Source: Candidatus Bipolaricaulota bacterium (GTDB taxonomy: Bacteria > Bipolaricaulota > Bipolaricaulia > RBG-16-55-9). From it: DNA of 13,870 bases. The DNA lies in assembly GCA_015487455.1 (NCBI GenBank), contig WFPR01000179.1:1-13870 (forward strand), given 5' to 3'. The notes under the pieces are model-generated. The model worked only from the letters and a program-made list of their open reading frames with translations. It searched no databases and had not been told where the DNA came from. Positions 6,403 to 13,870 of this stretch are shown one piece after another (position 1 is the first letter of the stretch; each line of letters opens with the position of its first letter). The translations under genes and the position numbers were made by a program.

Positions 6403-7362
6403 ATGCGCAACAGGACGGTGCGGTTGGCAGCTGTCGCGGCGCTGGGCCTGCTGCTGGCCCTGGGCACGGGCGCGCTGCCCCAAGCTCAAGCCCAGGCGCA
6501 GGCCCAACAGCCGTCCTACGTCGTCTGTTCGGACATCCCCTGGGACCCCTTCGAGATGGTGACGGCCGAGGGCGAGTACTTCGGCTTCGACCTCGACGTG
6601 ATGCGGGCCATTGCCGTGCTCCAGGGGTATCAAGTCGAGATCCAGAACTTGGCGTTCGACTCGATCATCCCCGCGATCCAGGCGGGCCAGTGCGACATCG
6701 GGGCCTCGGGCTTCACCATCACGGCCGAGCGCGAAGAAGTGGTCGACTTCTCCAATCCGTACTGGCTGAGCAACCAGGCGGTGCTCAGCCACCGCGATTA
6801 CGGCTTCCAGACGCTCGACGACGTCTTCTGCTGCGGCAATCGGATCGGGGCGCAGCGGGGCACCACCGGGGCGGCCTGGGTCGAGGAAAACCTCATTCAG
6901 AAGGGCGTCGACGTCGAGCTCGTGCTGTACGACACCTACCCGCTGGCGGTGCTGGACTTGGTCAACAAGCGCCTCCACGCCGTGGTGCAGGACGAGCCCG
7001 CCTCCCAGCAGTCGCTCCGCGCCTACGACGTGCTCTACATCGTCGACATCATCGAGACGAACGAGTACTTCGGCTTCAACGTGGCGGAGGGCGACCCGAA
7101 CGGCCTCCTGCCCAAGATCAACGCCGGGATGGCCCAGCTCGGGCTGAGCTACGGGCTCAAGCTGACGGCCGACGGCTGGAGGGTCGCGCTCACCATCGAG
7201 CCCGGCAGCCCCTGGGACCACCTGGTGACGGGGTACTTCAGCGCGGGCTCCGACGCCATCGAGCGGGCGTGGCAGGCCTGCAAGGCTCAAATCCTCAACG
7301 CCCAAAGCTACGAGGACATCGCCGCCTACGCGCGGTGCATGGCCGAGAACGTCTCCCAGTAG
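6403..7362 (+). CDS. Polar amino acid ABC transporter, secreted substrate-binding protein
   Basis: Captures a solute in the periplasm for the permeases encoded downstream. 319 residues. Signal peptide: basic MRNRTVR, hydrophobic core to about residue 23, then a Gln-Ala repeat (27-36) where cleavage is expected; no lipobox cysteine. The mature protein is a family 3 (GlnH/HisJ-like) binder: FGFDLDVMRAIA, DSIIPAIQAGQCDIGASGFTITAEREEVVDFSNPYW with the ligand-binding Arg in TAERE, RIGAQRGTTGAAW, and AVVQDEPAS. Six cysteines (42, 97, 143, 144, 293, 312), including an adjacent pair in VFCCGN, are unusual for the family and suggest disulfides. The C-terminal 70 or so residues (SPWDHLVTGYFSAGSDAIERAWQAC onward) extend past the usual end. 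Start ATG at 6403 rather than the in-frame TTG at 6322, which is the -35 box. The ligand cannot be told. Confidence 0.92.
   Translation: MRNRTVRLAAVAALGLLLALGTGALPQAQAQAQAQQPSYVVCSDIPWDPFEMVTAEGEYFGFDLDVMRAIAVLQGYQVEIQNLAFDSIIPAIQAGQCDIGASGFTITAEREEVVDFSNPYWLSNQAVLSHRDYGFQTLDDVFCCGNRIGAQRGTTGAAWVEENLIQKGVDVELVLYDTYPLAVLDLVNKRLHAVVQDEPASQQSLRAYDVLYIVDIIETNEYFGFNVAEGDPNGLLPKINAGMAQLGLSYGLKLTADGWRVALTIEPGSPWDHLVTGYFSAGSDAIERAWQACKAQILNAQSYEDIAAYARCMAENVSQ
6481..6504 (+). repeat. CARGCN hexamer repeat encoding (Gln-Ala)4 in the signal peptide
   Basis: Four in-frame hexamers (CAAGCT, CAAGCC, CAGGCG, CAGGCC) encode QAQAQAQA at the end of the signal peptide of the binding protein. The same hexamer recurs in the tail of the permease gene at 8156-8191. 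Confidence 0.7.
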
Positions 7363-7395
7363 TCTTCAGCTGGAGTCGGAGCGCTCAAGGCTCGA

Positions 7396-7440
7396 CGGGA
7401 CGGGTCGCGGGTTAGGGGCTCGCGCCCGTCCCGCGCGTTT
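7396..7440 (+). terminator. Rho-independent terminator-like hairpin behind the binding-protein gene
   Basis: GGGACGGG (7397-7404) pairs with CCCGTCCC (7425-7432), extended outward by C7396-G7433 and inward, past an unpaired T7405, by CGCG/CGCG (7406-7409 with 7421-7424); loop 11 nt. A short T-rich run (TTTGTT) begins at 7438. Placed between binding-protein and permease genes, it probably lowers read-through and so keeps the binding protein in excess. Confidence 0.6.
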
Positions 7441-7442
7441 GT

Positions 7443-7448
7443 TATGAT
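7443..7448 (+). promoter_or_regulatory. Candidate -10 box for the permease-ATPase-permease genes
   Basis: TATGAT sits directly after the terminator-like hairpin and 17 nt before the permease ATG. No good -35 is seen 16-18 nt upstream, where the hairpin arm lies. If used, the leader would be about 11 nt with a GAAGG ribosome binding site at 7457-7461. Confidence 0.4.
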
Positions 7449-7465
7449 GACGTCGCGAAGGCGCC

Positions 7466-8218
7466 ATGGACGTTGAGGGCTTGTTGATCCTCGTCAAGAG
7501 CCTCCCGGCCCTCCTCCAGGCGACGCTCGTCAACCTCGGGCTGCTGCTGGGCTTGATCAGCTTGGGGTTCGTCGTCGGGGTCCCGATCGCGCTGCTGCAG
7601 GTCTACGGCCCGGCCCCGCTGCGCGGGCTCGCCCTGGCCTGGGAGGGATTCTTCCGCGGGGTGCCCGCGCTCGTGCTGTTGATTCTATTCGCGTATCTCC
7701 CGCCGAAGCTCGGCTGGGGGCTCGAGCCCTTCACCGCCGCGGTGCTGGCGCTGGGCTGCCGCTCCTCGGCGTACCAGTCGCAGATCTTCCGCGGGGCGAT
7801 TCAAGCCATCCCGCAAGGGCAGATGTTGGCCGCCCGCGCCCTCGGCATGTCCCGCTGGCTCGCCGTCCGCTCCATCATCCTCCCCCAAGCCCTGCGGCTG
7901 GCGATCCCCGGCTGGTCGAACGAGTTCTCGTCCGTGATCAAGGACACGACGCTGGCGTCGGCCATCGGGGTGGTCGAGGTCTTCAAACGGGCCAGCTTCA
8001 TCTACCAGCGCTACTACGAGCTGGCCATGCCCGCCTACCTCACCGTGGCTCTGATCTTCCTCATCCTGACGTACGGGGGGAACTGGCTGCTCGGGCGGCT
8101 CGAGCGCCGCCTGGCCGTGCCGGGGTTCCAGCTGCGCGGCGCCGACGCACGAACTCAAGCTCAAGCTCAAGCCCAAGCTCAAGCCCGAGCCTCGACCCCG
8201 GCGGAGGTGGCCCGCTGA
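7466..8218 (+). CDS. Polar amino acid ABC transporter permease (first)
   Basis: One half of the heterodimeric inner-membrane channel (HisM/GlnP type), 250 residues. An N-terminal segment with LPALLQATLVNLGLLLGLISLGFVVGVPIALLQVYG is followed by the FFRGVPALVLLILF motif, typical of the family, and about five hydrophobic helices. The EAA loop that docks on the ATPase is QMLAARALGMSRWLAVRSIILPQALRL (residues about 117-143). The C-terminus carries a low-complexity Gln-Ala tail (TQAQAQAQAQARAST). The EAA-loop DNA is identical to that of the second permease over 114 bp. The stop overlaps the ATPase ATG by one base (TGATG). Confidence 0.93.
   Translation: MDVEGLLILVKSLPALLQATLVNLGLLLGLISLGFVVGVPIALLQVYGPAPLRGLALAWEGFFRGVPALVLLILFAYLPPKLGWGLEPFTAAVLALGCRSSAYQSQIFRGAIQAIPQGQMLAARALGMSRWLAVRSIILPQALRLAIPGWSNEFSSVIKDTTLASAIGVVEVFKRASFIYQRYYELAMPAYLTVALIFLILTYGGNWLLGRLERRLAVPGFQLRGADARTQAQAQAQAQARASTPAEVAR
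7786..7899 (+). repeat. 114-bp identical tract, copy 1 (in first permease)
   Basis: Bases 7786-7899 are identical to 9343-9456, in the same reading frame, with mismatches at both flanking positions (7785/9342 and 7900/9457). It encodes FRGAIQAIPQG and the EAA loop. Flanking permease sequence is much more divergent, which suggests gene conversion rather than a recent whole-gene duplication. Confidence 0.95.
8156..8191 (+). repeat. CAAGCY hexamer repeat encoding the Gln-Ala tail of the permease
   Basis: Six consecutive hexamers (CAAGCT, CAAGCT, CAAGCC, CAAGCT, CAAGCC, CGAGCC) encode QAQAQAQAQARA near the C-terminus. The near-perfect repetition at DNA level is a slippage-prone microsatellite; changes by whole units stay in frame. 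Confidence 0.85.
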
Positions 8219-8991
8219 TGAGCGACGTGGTGCTGCGCGTTGAGGACCTTCATAAGCGCTACGGGCGCGAGGAGGTGCTCCGGGGGGTCTCGTTCACGGT
8301 GCGGCGGGGCGAGGTGAAGGTGATCCTCGGCCCGTCGGGGACGGGGAAGAGCACCCTGCTGCGGTGCATCACCCGCCTGACGGAGCCCGACCGCGGCCGC
8401 GTCTGGCTCGAGGACGTCGAGGTCACGGGCCGCGGCGTGGACCTCAACCGGGTGCGGGCCTCCATCGGCTTCGTCTTCCAAGACTTCAACCTGTTCACGC
8501 ATCTCACGGCGCTGGACAACGTGCGCATCGGGCTCCTTAAGGTCAAGAAGCTCCCGAAGGATCGGGCGACGAGGATCGCGATGGAGCAGCTGGAGCGGGT
8601 GGGGCTGGCCCACAAGGCGGCCGCCTACCCGGCGGAGCTGTCGGGCGGGCAGCAGCAGCGGGTCGCGATCGCCCGCGCGCTGGCCATGCAGCCGAAGCTG
8701 ATGCTCTTCGACGAGCCGACCAGCGCCCTCGACCCCGAGCTGACGGGCGAGGTGCTCGACGTGATGACCCAGCTGGCCCGCGACGGGATGACCATGGTGG
8801 TGGTCTCGCACGAGGTCGGGTTCGCGCGGGCGGCGGCCGACGAGCTGATCTTCATGGAGGGCGGGCGGATCGTCGAGCAGGGGCCGCCCGAGGCGCTGTT
8901 CACCCGGCCCCAGCACCCCCGCACCGCCCAGTTCCTGAAGAAGATCACGGCCCTCTACGAGGGCGGAGGCGCGCTGAAGGACGAGCGATGA
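8218..8991 (+). CDS. Polar amino acid ABC transporter ATP-binding protein (GlnQ/HisP-like)
   Basis: Powers the importer; 257 residues, slightly longer than the usual 240-250. Walker A GPSGTGKST (residues 38-46; most relatives have GSGK), Q-loop FVFQDFNLFTHLTALDNV, signature LSGGQQQRVAIARAL, Walker B LMLFDEPTSALDPE, switch VVVSHEVGFARAAADE, and the typical ending FLKKI with a short extra tail. The start ATG shares its A with the stop of the first permease; the ribosome binding site GGAGGTGG lies inside that permease gene. The stop is 4 nt before the second permease, so all three are translationally coupled. Confidence 0.95.
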   Translation: MSDVVLRVEDLHKRYGREEVLRGVSFTVRRGEVKVILGPSGTGKSTLLRCITRLTEPDRGRVWLEDVEVTGRGVDLNRVRASIGFVFQDFNLFTHLTALDNVRIGLLKVKKLPKDRATRIAMEQLERVGLAHKAAAYPAELSGGQQQRVAIARALAMQPKLMLFDEPTSALDPELTGEVLDVMTQLARDGMTMVVVSHEVGFARAAADELIFMEGGRIVEQGPPEALFTRPQHPRTAQFLKKITALYEGGGALKDER

Positions 8992-8999
8992 AGCGATGA
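8984..8999 (+). repeat. 8-bp tandem repeat at the ATPase/permease junction
   Basis: AGCGATGA occurs twice head to tail (8984-8991, 8992-8999). The first copy carries the ATPase stop TGA (8989-8991), the second the ATG (8996-8998) of the next permease. It may have arisen by a small duplication that separated a former ATGA overlap. Confidence 0.75.
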
Positions 9000-9715
9000 T
9001 CCCGTGGGAGGAGCTGGAGCCGCTGCGCCTCGGGAGCCTGAAGTTCGACCCGGCCTGGCTGCCCCAGCTGGGCCGGGGGCTGCTCACGACGCTGGAGATC
9101 ACGGCCCTGTGCATCGCGCTCGGGGCCGTGCTGGGGCTCACGCTGGCCGTGCTGCGGGTCTACGGGCGCGGGCCGCTCTACTGGCTGAGCAGCCTCTACG
9201 TGCAGTTCTTCCGCGGGACGCCCCTCCTGGTGCAGCTCTTCATGGTGTACTACGGGCTGCCGAGCTGGGGGATCGTGCTCTCGCCGTTCGCCTCCAGCGT
9301 CTTGGCGCTGGGGCTCAACACCGCCGCCTATCAAGCCGAGTACTTCCGCGGGGCGATTCAAGCCATCCCGCAAGGGCAGATGTTGGCCGCCCGCGCCCTC
9401 GGCATGTCCCGCTGGCTCGCCGTCCGCTCCATCATCCTCCCCCAAGCCCTGCGGCTAGTGATCCCACCCTGGTCGAACGAGCTGATCCTGATGCTCAAGT
9501 ACTCCTCCATCGTCTACTTCGTGACGCTGATGGACCTGATGGGCACGGCCAAGCGGATCGCCGCCAGCAACTTCCGCAACGTGGAGGTCTTCCTCCTCGT
9601 CGCGCTGATCTACCTGGGGCTGGTCGTGGCGATCTCGGCGCTGCTGCGGCGGCTCGAGCGGCGGGTGCGCGTCCCCGGCCTGGGGGGCGGCGCCGAGGCC
9701 GAAGCCCACCACTGA
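8996..9715 (+). CDS. Polar amino acid ABC transporter permease (second)
   Basis: Second half of the channel, 239 residues. The N-terminus LPQLGRGLLTTLEITALCIALGAVLGLTLAVLRVYG and the motif QFFRGTPLLVQLFMVYYGLP are classic for HisQ/GlnP-type permeases; about five membrane helices follow, and the C-terminus is short and charged. The EAA loop (residues about 126-152) is identical in sequence to that of the first permease, down to the DNA. Start ATG at 8996 is 4 nt after the ATPase stop; no separate strong ribosome binding site, so reinitiation is likely. Together with the first permease it forms a heterodimer, as in HisQM. Confidence 0.93.
   Translation: MIPWEELEPLRLGSLKFDPAWLPQLGRGLLTTLEITALCIALGAVLGLTLAVLRVYGRGPLYWLSSLYVQFFRGTPLLVQLFMVYYGLPSWGIVLSPFASSVLALGLNTAAYQAEYFRGAIQAIPQGQMLAARALGMSRWLAVRSIILPQALRLVIPPWSNELILMLKYSSIVYFVTLMDLMGTAKRIAASNFRNVEVFLLVALIYLGLVVAISALLRRLERRVRVPGLGGGAEAEAHH
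9343..9456 (+). repeat. 114-bp identical tract, copy 2 (in second permease)
   Basis: Second copy of the tract at 7786-7899, offset by 1557 bp. After it the two genes stay partly alike for about 25 bp (through CTGGTCGAACGAG), then diverge. Confidence 0.95.
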
Positions 9716-9850
9716 GCTGAGCCCCTTTTCCCGTCGCCGGTCTCGGGTCCGGTTCGGGTCCCCCGCCCAGGGCTTGAAACCCCGAGGGGCGCTCCCTTGT
9801 ACATAGGGCCGACCCGAGGCGAGAAGCGAGATGCGGGGGCCGCCAGGGTT

Positions 9851-9886
9851 TTGCCCGCGGGATTCCGCCTCCTTGCCCGCGGGATT
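9851..9886. repeat. 14-bp direct repeat with palindromic core
   Basis: TTGCCCGCGGGATT occurs at 9851-9864 and 9873-9886, a 22-bp period (two helical turns). Each copy contains CCCGCGGG, an 8-bp palindrome. It could be a paired protein-binding site; function unknown. Confidence 0.6.
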
Positions 9887-9956
9887 TTTCCCCAGCGGCC
9901 CCGACCCCGAGGCCGGGCCGACGCGAAGGCGAAGGCCCCCTCCCATCCTCACCACC

Positions 9957-10006
9957 GCGGGCGGCTCCCGAGCGTGAGCGCGACGAGCCGCCCGCCCCGC
10001 CTTTTT
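9957..10006 (+). terminator. Rho-independent terminator-like hairpin upstream of the carboxylase gene
   Basis: GCGGGCGGCTC (9957-9967) pairs perfectly with GAGCCGCCCGC (9985-9995), loop 17 nt, followed after CCCGCC by five T (10002-10006). The stem is strong but the T-run is short and set back 6 nt, so efficiency is uncertain. Confidence 0.55.
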
Positions 10007-10015
10007 CCCGCCCCG

Positions 10016-10045
10016 TTGCAGCGCGAGCGCGACGTGCAGTACACT
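10016..10045 (+). promoter_or_regulatory. Promoter of the carboxylase gene
   Basis: TTGCAG (10016-10021), 18-nt spacer, TACACT (10040-10045). The ATG is at 10060, so the leader would be only about 8 nt, with at best a weak GAAGAAG ribosome binding site. Confidence 0.5.
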
Positions 10046-10059
10046 GCTTTGAAGAAGCC

Positions 10060-11625
<1,566 letters not shown>

Positions 11626-11685
11626 CTTGGGCAGCCGCGCCGTTCGACGCCCCCGCCCGCGCCGCCCTCACTTCCCCCACTCCTG

Positions 11686-13574
<1,889 letters not shown>

Positions 13575-13696
13575 CCGCGCCACCTCCTCCTCGATCGATC
13601 ATCCCGGCTCGCTCGCGCGACCTCACTTGTACAGTCAACTGAACCGCCCCGTCGACCATCAGCGAGCTTCGGATCGCGTCGTGAGCGTTCTCCGCT

Positions 13697-13702
13697 TATA
13701 AT
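13697..13702 (+). promoter_or_regulatory. -10 box of the last gene (leaderless-type promoter)
   Basis: Perfect TATAAT ending 9 nt before the ATG at 13712, with no ribosome binding site between. Transcription would start within about 0-3 nt of the ATG. No strong -35 is visible, as is common for leaderless promoters. Confidence 0.55.
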
Positions 13703-13711
13703 GAAAGCGGC

Positions 13712-13870
13712 ATGGCCGCGACGCTGCTGGAGCTGTACGAGAAGCTGAAGCCGAAGCTGGGCGACCAGGAGGCCCGCGAGCTGCTCGAGTTCATCGAGGG
13801 GAGCGTCGAGCGCCGCGCCGCCACCAAGGCGGACCTCCAGCGCACCGAGACGGCCCTGCGCGAGGAGATC
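13712..13870 (+). CDS. Coiled-coil protein, N-terminal part, cut by window edge
   Basis: 53 residues are visible, all charged and helical: LLELYEKLKPKLGDQEARELLEFIEGSVERRAATKADLQRTETALREEI. The heptad-like spacing after residue 30 and the RRAATKADLQRTE phrase resemble small bacterial coiled-coil proteins (DUF1640/CCDC90-like). This resemblance is from memory and not checked. It is divergent from acs, with 137 nt between the two start codons. The start is the first ATG after the TATAAT box; there is no ribosome binding site. Confidence 0.65.
   Translation, partial: MAATLLELYEKLKPKLGDQEARELLEFIEGSVERRAATKADLQRTETALREEI

Larger units (their letters stand above)
9716..10059. other. 344-bp gene-free region between importer and carboxylase
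   Basis: No plausible gene on either strand. It holds a 14-bp direct repeat, a terminator-like hairpin and the carboxylase promoter (listed separately), and two TCGGGTCC copies near 9750-9765. The first 240 bases show nothing further that I can interpret; they would be a long 3' untranslated region if the hairpin at 9957 ends the importer transcript. Confidence 0.6.

Noticed and set aside
6319..7305. Long minus-strand frame opposite the binding protein
   Set aside because: No recognisable domain and biased composition; the plus strand has a clear family 3 binding protein.
11626..11685. Terminator between convergent pccB and acs
   Set aside because: The 60 bp are C-rich but form no convincing stem followed by a T-run in either direction.
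13633..13638. TTGACT on the minus strand as -35 of acs
   Set aside because: No -10-like sequence at 16-18 nt on that strand, so I do not call a promoter.

Overview
The window is GC-rich bacterial DNA (roughly two thirds G+C by eye), densely coded on both strands, with ordinary sigma70-type promoters (TTGACA/TATAAT variants). The secreted solute-binding protein has a plain signal peptide without a lipobox cysteine, which points to a diderm cell. Family content (M50 protease with CBS domains, YadGH-like ABC pair, endonuclease III, GuaB, polar amino acid ABC importer, PccB-type carboxyltransferase, AMP-forming acetyl-CoA synthetase) is ordinary housekeeping and metabolism. I cannot name a phylum from it. 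No tRNA, rRNA, CRISPR array, phage gene or insertion sequence is visible.

Layout. 2-868 (+): 3' part of a site-2 protease with two CBS domains, convergent with a four-gene minus-strand cluster (3434 to 884): two unrecognised proteins of about 120 residues, then an ABC ATPase and an ABC-2 permease joined by 4-nt overlaps. 3528-4208 (+): endonuclease III, divergent from that cluster. 4279-4769 (+): a Phd/YefM antitoxin followed by a PIN toxin that has lost its middle. 4838-6295 (+): GuaB. 6403-9715 (+): a polar amino acid importer (binding protein, permease, ATPase, permease). 9716-10059: the only long gene-free stretch. 10060-11625 (+): acyl-CoA carboxylase beta subunit. 13574-11686 (-): acetyl-CoA synthetase broken by an internal deletion. 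13712-end (+): start of a coiled-coil protein.

The binding protein captures a solute outside the inner membrane and passes it to the heterodimeric permease powered by the ATPase. A terminator-like hairpin behind the binding-protein gene, followed directly by a fresh -10 element, would let it be made in excess. The carboxylase and acetyl-CoA synthetase both serve short acyl-CoA metabolism but are convergent, not co-transcribed.

The most notable points are a 114-bp tract of identical DNA shared by the two importer permease genes, which looks like gene conversion of the ATPase-docking loop; two genes with internal deletions (acs and the PIN toxin); a 26-bp perfect palindrome with 10-bp periodicity just upstream of the importer promoter; and several promoters whose -10 box lies only 9 to 18 nt from the start codon, suggesting very short or leaderless mRNAs. 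I saw no convincing wholly new system.
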